DNA of 29,190 nucleotides. Source: Rhodocollybia butyracea (lineage: Eukaryota > Basidiomycota > Agaricomycetes > Agaricales > Omphalotaceae). A program made the translations under genes and the position numbers. Under the pieces are notes generated by a model that worked only from the letters and a program-made list of their open reading frames with translations, was not told the DNA's origin and did not search any database. Location: positions 1-29,190 of the forward strand of contig JADNRY010000729.1 of NCBI GenBank assembly GCA_015501585.1, written 5' to 3'. Positions within the stretch are counted from its first letter, which is position 1. Each line of letters starts with the position of its first letter. Shown in pieces: positions 20,654-29,190 of the stretch.

Positions 20654-20705
20654 TTGTTCTAGTGGTGGTGGTGCTTGCATGGGATGCATAACCAGTTTGG
20701 AACTG

Positions 20706-21120
20706 CATCAGGAAAAGTCTAAAATACTTAAGTTGACTTAAGTTGACTTGAGTACTTATCCCAACTTCAGGTTGACTTGAGTTAACTTGAGTAAATATGC
20801 CAACTTCAGGTTGGCTTGAGTAACCTGAGCTGACTTAAGCACATATGCAAACTTCAGGTTCACTTCAGGTTCACTTAAGTTAACCTGAGCTGGCTCGAGT
20901 ATAAGGCCAACTCAAGCTCCAACTTTGAGTTGACTCAAGTTAGCCTGAGTTAACTTAAGCACATATGCAAACTTCAGGTTGACTTCAGGTTGACTTAAGT
21001 TAACCTGAGTTGGCTTGAGTATAAGGCCTACTCAAGCCCCAACTTTGAGTTGACTCAAATTAGCCTGAGTTGACCTGAGAATATATGTCAACCTCAGGTT
21101 AAATTTGTACAAGGTCTGTA
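20706..21120. repeat. satellite-like block with 120-bp period, headed by a MITE-like end
   Basis: The block starts at CATCAGGAAAAGTC (20706), nearly identical to the TIR of the MITE at 18295, exactly where the LINE ORF1 sequence stops. The rest is built from variants of TTGACTTGAGTT and AACTTCAGGTT. A higher-order unit repeats once in full: ACTTAAGCACATATGC occurs at 20833 and 20953, a 120-bp period. I could not find the matching inverted end on the right. It may be a second element of the MITE superfamily with an expanded interior. Confidence 0.75.
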
Positions 21121-21189
21121 TGCATGTACAACACTTATGCATACTGTACAAGCTTTTTTATGTGTTTTGTAGACACATATTCAAGTTTG

Positions 21190-21660
21190 TAGAGGGTCTA
21201 TAGCAGACTTATTTGTGCCCTTGACCAGGAAAATCAAATTAAAATGGAACAAGACATGGGTAATTTACAAAAAACTCACTTTTGGCCTAGGTGAGGGGGA
21301 GGAGGTGGAATATCAGGAGAGTGCATGAGAGGCATATGCAGGTCTCTATATGTCTCTATAGGGTCTATAGCAGACCTATTCATGCCCCTAACAAAGGAAA
21401 TTGAATTAGAATTGATTGATGTACAAAAACTCACTTTTGGCTAGGGGTGAGGGGAAGAGGTGGAACACTAGGAGTAATTGCATGGGGGTCATAGGCGAGT
21501 CCCTAGAGGCTCTATACTAGACCAATTCACTAGACCAATTCACGTCAACAACAAAGAAAATTGAACTAGAATTGACTAACATATGGGTAATTTACAAAAA
21601 ACTCACTTTTGGCCTAGGGATGAGGGGGAGGAGGTGGAATACTAGGAAAAACATCCAAGC
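21190..21660. repeat. three diverged repeat units of ~155-172 bp
   Basis: ACTCACTTTTGG recurs at 21274, 21429 and 21601 in the same orientation, each followed by CTAGG, a G-rich GAGGGGGAGGAGGTGGAA-like block, and preceded by AAATTGAAYTAGAATTGA-like and GGTCTATAGCAGACC-like sequence. Spacings are 155 and 172 bp. It is a decayed tandem array; the third unit runs into the coding-like segment to the right. Confidence 0.8.
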
Positions 21661-21817
21661 CTTCATCCTTCACTGCCCAGCAACATCTCAATGTTGTATC
21701 TCTGACCACTGCATCCACCAGGAGTCCCCAAGCTACTGAATTTCCATGTTGTTCCCAGAGCTGCTCAAAGGTGGCTAGCAGCTGTTGAATTCCCTGGAAG
21801 AGCAGTCCAGGATCCCA
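21614..21817 (-). pseudogene. coding-like fragment, function unknown
   Basis: On the minus strand 67 codons are open and look like protein (WDPGLLFQGIQQLLATF, WEQHGNSVAWGLLVDAVVR, DVFPSIPPPPHP). The Pro-rich tail ends at a stop inside the third repeat unit; AKSEFFVNYP follows it in frame. No family is recognised. It may come from a transposon gene whose 3' part was amplified to form the neighbouring repeat units. Confidence 0.35.
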
Positions 21818-22390
21818 GAGATGTGAGGAAGATAATCATGAGGGAAGCATTTGAGAGTTTCAGAGATGAAAGAAGAAGCAAAAGCCAGGGTGAAAACCCA
21901 TGAGGCGAGGTTGGCTGTATATCTGTCATTTGCTTTAATAGTCCTTCCAGGACAAGATTGCTTAAAAAAGTGTAAGGCTCTGGCTCAAGTAGCCTCAGAC
22001 CATAAGCAATACCTCATTCTATTAGAGAAATGAACGAAATACGGGCCGTATGTAGTGGTACAAGAGTAAGAGTAGGTTATTAGGTAATACCGGCGCTACT
22101 CTGTAAGGGGGGTAAGGGCCAATGAGCCGTAGCCGTTACACTAGCTTTCCAATGACACCACTTATGATAGTCTCAAGCAACTGTGCTGAGTATGTACAAG
22201 TGATTCCCGATAGACTATAGTCGGCTTTAACGGACAAGACCTCCCGTGTATGATTTCTAAGATCAAATGTCTCGATTTGTCAAGGCTATCCCGGCACATA
22301 GCTTTCCATGGGGCCGCTAAGCCTGTTTCTACCGTCTTCACGGTTACAACCAGTGCTGCGAATAGACCTCTACGGTTTCCTTGGGATTGT
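21818..22390. other. unassigned sequence between repeats
   Basis: No gene is recognised. Small ORFs at 21851-22033 (+) and 22162-22416 (-) have no motifs. A short palindrome, TACGGGCCGTA, lies near 22042. The right edge (ATTGT) is the flank of the LTR starting at 22391. Confidence 0.35.
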
Positions 22391-23455
22391 TGATATGCCG
22401 ACTCTGGGCTATGCATAAAATGCTACTATGAAGCTGAATACCTCACACCAACACCAACACACACCCAAAGATTAACATGAGTTCAAGGGGGTTATCATTG
22501 AACAAGTCAGAAATTCTTATTGCAAGTACATACATCTGCATCATATTTACAAGGTTGTGATAGATTTTCTGTCTCGAGATTCTAACAAACTCGGGCATGC
22601 TTTAATCTTTTATCTTTCAATTGCCTGAACTTAGACTTTACACTAAAAGTACAATTGACAGAGAGAGTATGCGCTACTCACAACACTCTCACTGCTATTA
22701 ACTTTCTGGAGCAATAAGGTAGTTACTGAGGACTTTGGTTTTTCTTTCTTTATACTTTCTTATTTCATTTAACTTGTACTCTTGTTTAATGTGCACTTGT
22801 CACTAGAAGACACAAACCAACCACACCAACCCTGTAACAGGAATGGGGGGAGGAAAGTGCTTTTCTCTATTTCGTGGGGGACACCTTCTTATATACTGTA
22901 TCTCAATATCACAGTGTAAAATACACCATACGAGTTGTGCGGGAGTACATATGCTCTTGTTATTCAATAAATAGCGCATGAAATATTTATTTCACGCGCT
23001 GTCTTAAATCTGCGGGACGCCGCGGCATGATCTTGGAATGATCCCGGAACCTCGGCACATCAATCTCCTCGCATCAATCTCCTCGGGGTCGGCGATGTAT
23101 TAATCTCCTCACATCAATTTCTGATGGGAAGTCCCGTTTGGACCGTTTAACGTTGATACCTGTTCCTTCTGTCTAGTAGTCTTCTAGTTGTAATAAGATA
23201 CCTTTGGATCGCTTCAATAGTCTGAATATAAGTCATATTCGTGGTGGGTTTCAGTATTCTTTGCACTATCATTGATTACAACTGTGTTCTGTTGCCGAGA
23301 CTCAGTTTTGATGTCATCAACAATTAACATCTGTGTCTTTTAATGATGCCGCGCGGTAACGGCGGATTCTAGAATACTTTGTACAGTGCATATCTTTAAT
23401 ACAGCATGACTTGGTGCCAAAAACACGCATATACTGCATGTTTTATGCCCAAACA
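22391..23455 (-). repeat. LTR of element B, left copy (3' LTR if minus)
   Basis: Nearly identical to 28137-29188. By eye the two differ by a handful of substitutions (for example C/T in CATATT[C/T]GTGG) and about ten single-base indels, mostly in homopolymers. That implies recent insertion or recent gene conversion. It contains a CATCAATCTCCTC motif repeated three times near 23055-23115. Confidence 0.85.
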
Positions 23456-23471
23456 AATCTGTGCCATATCA

Positions 23472-23508
23472 TCCCCCCCTTTCTTAACATGAACTGTCCT
23501 CAGTTCAT
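23472..23508 (-). promoter_or_regulatory. polypurine tract with adjoining perfect hairpin
   Basis: On the minus strand ATGAACTG (AGGA loop) CAGTTCAT, plus-strand 23489-23508, is followed by TTAAGAAAGGGGGGG and then, 17 bases on, by the left LTR. The G-run preceded by A is a good polypurine tract for plus-strand priming, and it fixes the minus orientation. The 8-bp stem is perfect. Confidence 0.6.
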
Positions 23509-24609
23509 TAAACTTCAAGGTTTCTGGGGTTGCACAGACCTGCACTATACAATGGATAGACAATTGACTTCATCAGATATGTTATTCTCATTGCTGCATC
23601 CGATACAGTTTCTTATCAACAAATTTCATCTTCTTTCTTGCTTATATGGATTAAGTCATTTCAATCTGTTTACTCAATTGTGCTTCAAGATCAATCATCA
23701 TATCCCTCTCTCTATTTCTATCATTCATGAATCACTTGGGTCAGGATCAGCGCTCTTGTCTTGTTACATCAACTATTCCAGGTTAAGTTATGCTGCACTG
23801 ACTTGGATCTATGCAAACATGGCGCCTGCACCAAATTAAAAGTATTGGTTTTTCTCAGCCATGTTTTTTGTTCTAGCTCTCTAAACATTTATTCATTCAA
23901 TGCCAAAACAGGTGTCTAGAACTCCATCTGACTACACTTCTGCCAGTTTGGTGTATGCAGTTTACTGTTTTACTTCAGCATAGTGTACTCAACCCTCAGC
24001 TAGGCTGCACCCAGTGAGGTGTTCTGTTATGGCCAATGTCAAGTCCCTAATCTCTTCTTTTTTTTTTTAGGACTGAGCTCCTTGTCAATTCAAGGCTACT
24101 CTCAAATCTATGTTGCAGTCTAAGCAAGCCCTTGAGCATGGTCTAACACTACAGAGGTTCCCTTCAGGCTTCTCTATCATGCAGGATGCGAAGACAACAT
24201 GTTCTAGCTCCTTACTTTGTATATGCTTTCTAATGTTCCATGCTATCTTGTTCATTCATTCAAGTTGTCAGGATAGAAAGTATGGGTCATCTAGACTTCA
24301 TCCAGAGTGGTCCATGCAGTACCATGAGCCTCTCTTATTTATTCTTCATTTATCTGTGAATGCTCAGTGGAATGCTCTCCAGTTCTAATGATATACCAGT
24401 GAAACTGACATATTTTCTTCAGTACTTGCTGAATAGGCAAGTCTTCATACTGAAACAATGTTCTGAGGCAGAGAAGTTTCTAGGTCAATGGAACCACATA
24501 GTACAAAGTCTTGCAAAGTTGTACAAAGTGCTACACATGTCCTCATTCTACAGATCATTTAGAGCAAAATGAGTTTCAGGGAATATCATCTGAGTCGATC
24601 TGACATTGT

Positions 24610-24644
24610 CTCCCCCATACTAAATATGAACGTCCTCAGTTCAT
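24610..24644 (-). promoter_or_regulatory. second hairpin/purine-tract copy
   Basis: ATGAACTGAGGACGTTCAT followed by ATTTAGTATGGGGGAGA on the minus strand: the same arrangement as at 23472-23508, with one stem base lost. There is no LTR next to it now. It may be the 3' end of an older related element inside B. Confidence 0.5.
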
Positions 24645-24980
24645 GAGACATTAGCTCTAATAGATGCTACTCTGTGATAAATAGTGCACTTCTGTCCTAC
24701 TTGTCATTAACACTTCTGGGTATTTCAAAACTCAAAACACGGATCAGGTTAATTTTTTCATGCAGTGGTGGCTTCTTTAAAAACATAATTTGATCCTTCA
24801 AATTTCTAGACAAAATGCCTTTCACAAGTGGATATTCCGCTCATGGTCCTCAAATTACTATTTCTTGGGAATCACTTGGCTATATCACTCAGACGTGACT
24901 GTGAGCTCAGTATTCTGATCAGTATCAAGAATTCAATTTAGCTTTCTATTCTTGCTAATATGCATTGATAAGGTTAACTA

Positions 24981-26166
24981 TGGGTGTGTTGGCAGAAGAC
25001 AAAGGTTGCTTCTTCACTCTATTCAGTTCCATTTCAGATCATAAATGTTCATCTTGACTTCTTTGTATGTCCTTTTTCATTCATTCTTAATTGCCAGTAC
25101 TTACAATGACTCATGACTGTAAGTAAGTGTGAACCAGTAGTCCACAGGCTCCATAGGTCAGGGATAACTTGTATAAGGATGTATCTCAGCTATTCTCGCC
25201 TTGATAATTGTCATCCAAGCCCTGCAACATCAAGTTTCATTCTAATCTTTGAAATACTGCCACGAGGGACTGATCTCAGTCCTGTGCCGGAGCATTGGAA
25301 AGCCACCGGTATCGGACTTTTTACCGTATTTCTAGCTGTATGAACTCGTTTCAAGGGTTGCTAAATTTTCTAAGGTCTCTGATTGATGGGCACTGAGGTA
25401 CAAGCACATCTATAGAAATATAGGTATGTCTCCTCCTAGTACCTACTCAAACCTTGTCTCTATCGTCGGGGGAAACATGGAGTATAAGGCGGGAGGTCAG
25501 GGGACGTCTACGAGACTGTTTGGACTCGGTTTTACCCATACTCCTGTCCTGTATCATCATACTATGGAATAATTTCAAAATGAGGCATCTATCCCAGCAA
25601 CTGATGGAACCACGTTCTCGGACCGGAGAAATACTCTGGGTATCGGTATTTCGATGCCGTCGGATGCTTATGCACTGCTCTCGTTTGTTCTAGTGCCTCA
25701 GGCTCTCTGGTACATATTATTTCTTGCCCCAGATTGCCCTTTGCATATTCTAAGTCTTGTACCTTAATAAGGTATTATCATTCTAAACAAGCATTTCTTA
25801 TGGAAGGGAGTACTTGTAATGGAGTTCTTATCAGTCAAACAATGTTAGAATCGTCTGAACAATTCACAACATTGAATGTTTCATATAAAACGGCCTCCTG
25901 GTGAGGTAGTTTCAATCAAATCAAATATATCAAGTTCAGAGTCTAGGCCGAAATGGCCGATGCTTTCATATCAATGTTAGGCCATCGCGCACACGAAGAT
26001 GAGGCAGTACAGGTGTTGTGTGAGCTTGCCCAATTTGGGGTCGGTGAGCACAGCACTGGGTGACCACCTTCAAGTGGTGTGAACACTAGTACATATCATG
26101 CAAGGACTGTCCAGCAGTGATCCTTAAGTCTAGTTTAGACTCAAAAGGTTGCGGGGCATATCAGCA
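24981..26166 (+). mobile_element. LTR-like repeat A, copy 2 (nested in element B)
   Basis: Homologous over its length to 18803-20020, ending GGGGCATATCAGCA. The TATAAG box is conserved at 25483-25488, as is the GGCCTCCTGGTGAGGTAGTTT block. The left edge is uncertain (24981-25016). TTCTTCA occurs near the left end (25009-25015) and directly after the right end (26167-26173), a possible but non-standard duplication. Confidence 0.7.
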
Positions 26167-28136
26167 TTCTTCATTATTCTATCTTCATCTGATTCCAAGT
26201 CATAAAACTCTTCAAGTACTGGAGTGATTTCTTTGTGTCACATGATTGGCAATGCATTACAGAGTCTATCGTTCTGCTAGGGTAGACCTAAATCTGTTTG
26301 CTTTTTTTTCTAGTTGCTCTGACTTGATCTGTGAGCAACTGATTTCTTCTCTGTCATCAATAAGCCTCAGTGTATCATAGCTGGGCATAGTCTTGCTTGA
26401 ACTGAACACTCTTTGATTAAAAGGGTGACCAAAAGTAATTTTCATACAATTGTGAACAGCATTCCTGTTCTGCTAAGTTCCATGATGACCCAAATGTTTT
26501 GGTTGACAACACTTACACATCTGAGGCAATTTCTGAGTTATTTCAACACCTCTTAGGCTTTGAAGTGTTGTCATATGACAAGGCTCTCTAGTATAGTCAT
26601 TTCTTTGTTCAGTCTTAGCTTCTTGTTGTTACTACTAAGTCATCTGTCATCCTTGGAGTTCAAATTTTCATTGAGTTCACTTCCAATTCACGCTCTTGTG
26701 ATGGACTTGTCCACAACTCAACAGGTCTTCTTCTGTTTTCCACTGCTCAATCTTGGCACATCGGCTGTTCAATCTATTGAAAATTATCTCCAACTCTGTC
26801 TTGAGCTCATAAGATAATTAAGTAGATTGTGGACCAAGCTAGTAACACATCTCGGATATCTTCTTTACAAGACTTCAAAGTTCAGGCAGCAACCTGGCAC
26901 TTTCACCACCGTGTATTCTTCCATCACGGATTTATCTGAACATTTTTCTGACTGGTATTTATGCTTCTTTCAAGGATAAAGTGCTGAATGTGTCAATGCG
27001 GGGCCTATTGAACTAAAGTGTCTTTAAAACACTTCCATGGTCTTCAATATTCCATTCAAGTCTCGCTGGCTTCCTCCCAGCAAGTACAAACACTGAACAC
27101 TTCAGTCAAATATCCTGTGATGATTCTAACTTTTCCGTTAACTCTGAATTGCCTAGGAGGTTCACGGGTATGACCTTGGTTCCGCTTCCTTGGCAATTGG
27201 TTTCTACATTCTAGATGACATGCAATGCTAGGTTTCTTTCAATAAATAAAGAGATCCACAAGGGCGCACAACACCATTCTAGGACATTAATAATTTTCAT
27301 CAAGTGCACCAGGGTCAGGGGTCTTATAAATTAAAGAGTGATTTGAAGTTTCTGAATGTTTTTCGGAGTTTTCTGAATTTATTCGATTTTTATCATGATT
27401 TATACAGCTATCAATTATTTTTCATGTCCGTTAGGACTGTTTCATAAGACAATGCCTGCACAACTTCTACAGATATGAGTTGCATTGCAAGCTGTCAGAT
27501 TTTCTCATACAATTGATTCCGGGAGGTTGCCTCTGGAATTGATACAAGGTTAGGACTGTTGAAGTCCTCAAATTTTCAAAGTGCAAGAGCAAGAACAAGA
27601 TATTCTTTTCATATTTTCAACATTTTCTGAGTGTTTTTGCTTTTCTACTTTATTCAAATGTTTTTCTTGTCAGGTGTGACTTTTCTATTGTTATAGGAGA
27701 TGGTATTCAAAGCGGTACAACTCCGAAATGTGGACTGAAGACATGCACTTCAACTTTCTAATTTCTGAGTGAGCGGGAGCCAAGCAGAGTATCTACCGGC
27801 AACCCGGGTATGAATGGGGTTGAAGGCTTTGAGTTCGAAAAGCATTCAATGTGGAGGTGGATCCATTTGTAAGGTGATGAACCTCAATGGCAAGCAAGGT
27901 TGTATGCTCAATGTATGCAACAAAAAGAGGATGATATAACACAGTAAGAGATGAACGCTTAACACAACTAATTCTGAAGCAAGATAAACAGGTTCAAGCA
28001 TGTTCAATCCAAGGTTCAATCAAGTTCTGCAATATCAGACAAGTCCAAGATGAACTTGTCGTTGCTTTTGGGTAGATGCAAATGAAGCAAATGCAACTGT
28101 TTTCTGATTTGAAACCCCCTCGCGGTGGGCTCCATA
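26167..28136. other. element B interior, right part
   Basis: About 2 kb without a recognisable gene. An 85-codon plus-strand ORF (26560-26817) is hydrophobic and motif-free. On the minus strand short coding-like pieces occur, such as MCKCCQPKHLGHHGT near 26500, which vaguely recalls a zinc knuckle, and MDPPPH near 27862, but each is soon stopped. Probably a worn gag/pol or non-coding filler. Confidence 0.4.
28116..28134 (-). promoter_or_regulatory. candidate primer-binding site of element B
   Basis: Reading leftward from the right LTR, TGGAGCCCACCGCGAGG starts two bases after the LTR edge. A TGG start is what is expected for annealing the CCA end of a tRNA. I could not assign the tRNA from memory, so this is tentative. 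Confidence 0.4.
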
Positions 28137-29188
28137 TGATATGCCGACTCTGGGCTATGCATAAAATGCTACTATGAAGCTGAATACCTCACACCAACAC
28201 CAACACACACCAAAGATTAACATGAGTTCAAGGGGGTTATCATTGAACAAGTCAGAATTCTTATTGCAAGTACATACATCTGCATCATATTTACAAGGTT
28301 GTGATAGATTTTCTGTCTCGAGATTCTAACAAACTCGGGCATGCTTTAATCTTTATCTTTCAATTGCCTGAACTTAGACTTTACACTAAAAGTACAATTG
28401 ACAGAGAGAGTATGCGCTACTCACAACACTCTCACTGCTATTAACTTTCTGGAGCATAAGGTAGTTACTGAGGACTTTGGTTTCTTTCTTTATACTTTCT
28501 TATTTCATTTAACTTGTACTCTTGTTTAATGTGCACTTGTCACTAGAAGACACAAACCAACCACACCAACCCTGTAACAGGAATGGGGGGAGGAAAGTGC
28601 TTCCTCTATTTCGTGGGGGACACCTTCTTATATACTGTATCTCAATATCACAGTGTAAAATACACCATACGAGTTGTGCGGGAGTACATATGCTCTTGTT
28701 ATTCAATAAATAGCGCATGAAATATTTATTTCACGCGCTGTCTTAAATCTGCGGGACGCCGCGGCATGATCTTGGAATGATCCCGGAACCTCGGCACATC
28801 AATCTCCTCGCGTCAATCTCCCGGGGTCGGCGATGTATTAATCTCCTCACATCAATTTCTGATGGGAAGTCCCGTTTGGACCGTTTAACATTGATACCTG
28901 TTCCTTCTGTCTAGTAGTCTTCTAGTTGTAATAAGATACCTTTGGATCGCTTCAATAGTCTGAATATAAGTCATATTTGTGGTGGGTTTCAGTATTCTTT
29001 GCACTATCATTGATTACAACTGTGTTCTGTTGCCGAGACTCAGTTTTGATGTCATCAACAATTAACATCTGTGTCTTTTAATGATGCCGCGCGGTAACGG
29101 CGGATTCTAGAATACTTTGTACAGTGCATATCTTTAATACAGCATGACTTGGTGCAAAAACACGCATATACTGCATGTTAGCCCAACA
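28137..29188 (-). repeat. LTR of element B, right copy (5' LTR if minus)
   Basis: Partner of 22391-23455. It begins TGATATGCC and ends CCCAACA at the window edge. Where the copies differ by a homopolymer length, this one usually has the shorter run. No ORF of note; those at 28509-28718 on both strands are overlapping and conserved only because the whole LTR is. Confidence 0.8.
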
Positions 29189-29190
29189 CA

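Larger units (their letters stand above)
13569..20705 (-). mobile_element. degenerate Tad/LINE-type non-LTR retrotransposon, interrupted
   Basis: In order along the minus strand: ORF1 remnant (20653-20021), endonuclease (about 18800-17602), reverse transcriptase (16757-15560), RNase H (15220-14525), CCHC tail (to ~14390), ORF2 end near 14102, a ~510-nt 3' UTR, and a poly-A tail seen as 21 T at 13569-13589. This EN-RT-RNH-CCHC order with a separate ORF1 is that of Tad-clade LINEs in fungi. Three younger insertions sit inside it (16763-17596, 18295-18536, 18803-20020). Sequence linking the ORF1 remnant to the start of the endonuclease is missing, so part was deleted or two copies are joined. 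In-frame stops and frameshifts show it cannot move by itself. Confidence 0.85.
23456..24980. other. element B interior, left part
   Basis: No protein domain is recognised; a 142-codon plus-strand ORF (23411-23839) straddles the LTR edge and lacks motifs. Two related hairpin/purine-tract sites lie at 23472-23508 and 24610-24644 and are described separately. The rest is AT-rich and looks like worn retrotransposon sequence. Confidence 0.4.
22391..29188 (-). mobile_element. LTR retrotransposon B, non-autonomous, with nested repeat A
   Basis: Two direct repeats of about 1065 and 1052 bp (22391-23455, 28137-29188) bound a ~4.7 kb interior. Each starts TGATATGCCGACTCTGGG and ends CCCAA(A)CA, so either strand gives TG...CA. 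Orientation is inferred as minus: reading leftward, a TGG that could begin a primer-binding site lies two bases inside the right LTR, and a purine tract (AAGAAAGGGGGGG, complement at 23472-23486) lies just inside the left LTR. No gag or pol ORF of useful length is present on either strand, so the element would need proteins in trans. A ~1.2 kb repeat A copy is nested inside. The window ends at or within 2 bases of the right LTR edge, so the target duplication cannot be tested. Confidence 0.75.

Noticed and set aside
20721..21120. CRISPR-like array
   Set aside because: The repeat is a hierarchical minisatellite without constant repeats and unique spacers, in a eukaryotic genome.
23411..23839. 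142-residue ORF as a gene
   Set aside because: It begins inside the left LTR of B and crosses into the interior over the purine tract and hairpin; it has no motif and is AT-rich, hydrophobic filler.
18803..26166. Repeat A copies as the two LTRs of one element
   Set aside because: The interval contains the LINE ORF1 remnant and the left LTR of B, the order A1-B1-A2-B2 is interleaved, and the A copies are far more diverged than the B LTRs. B with a nested A copy explains the layout better.
25009..26173. TTCTTCA as target duplication of repeat A copy 2
   Set aside because: Using it would make the element start at CTCTATTC instead of TG, and homology with copy 1 appears to extend further left, so it may be chance.
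28509..28718. Overlapping 69- and 63-residue ORFs on opposite strands
   Set aside because: They lie in the LTR, are antisense to each other, and the matching frame in the other LTR is disrupted by 1-bp indels.

Overview
The window looks like chromosomal DNA of a mushroom-forming basidiomycete (Agaricomycetes). The protein genes carry many spliceosomal introns of about 48-60 nt with GT(A/G)-AG borders. One gene is a typical basidiomycete laccase. The right half holds fungal retrotransposon debris, including a Tad/LINE-type element. This is inferred from gene structure and motifs; no database search was possible.

Layout: the left 13.2 kb is genic. A minus-strand hypothetical protein (330-1328) lies divergent from an F-box protein (2580-4142, +, 3 exons). 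It is followed by a 16-exon MFS transporter (4423-6796, +) that reassembles into an intact 503-residue protein, using one GC-AG intron. Next is a decayed minus-strand P-loop NTPase gene (about 7013-8635), a 1.3 kb gene-free stretch, and a multicopper-oxidase laccase (9977-13179, +). The laccase is cut into about 26 exons, including a 3-nt microexon, and keeps all four copper-binding signatures.

The right 15.6 kb (13.57 kb to the end) is a transposon graveyard. A minus-strand LINE (ORF1; APE endonuclease; reverse transcriptase with YMDD; RNase H; CCHC tail; poly-A tail seen as 21 T at 13569) is broken by at least three later insertions: an 834-bp element with a 5-bp target duplication (16763-17596), a 242-bp MITE-like element with ~36-bp terminal inverted repeats (18295-18536), and a ~1.2 kb LTR-like repeat (A1, 18803-20020). 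To its right are a satellite-like block built on a 120-bp period, three ~160-bp repeat units, and a coding-like fragment. Last comes a ~6.8 kb LTR retrotransposon (B) with almost identical 1.05-1.07 kb LTRs (22391-23455 and 28137-29188) and no intact ORF, which contains a second copy of the A repeat (24981-26166).

The F-box, MFS and laccase genes share a strand but have independent promoters and no obvious operon-like relation. MFS plus secreted laccase could fit export and oxidation of a phenolic compound, but that is speculation. I see no clearly new defence or toxin system. The most interesting points are the extreme laccase exon structure, the MITE, and the nested order of insertions.
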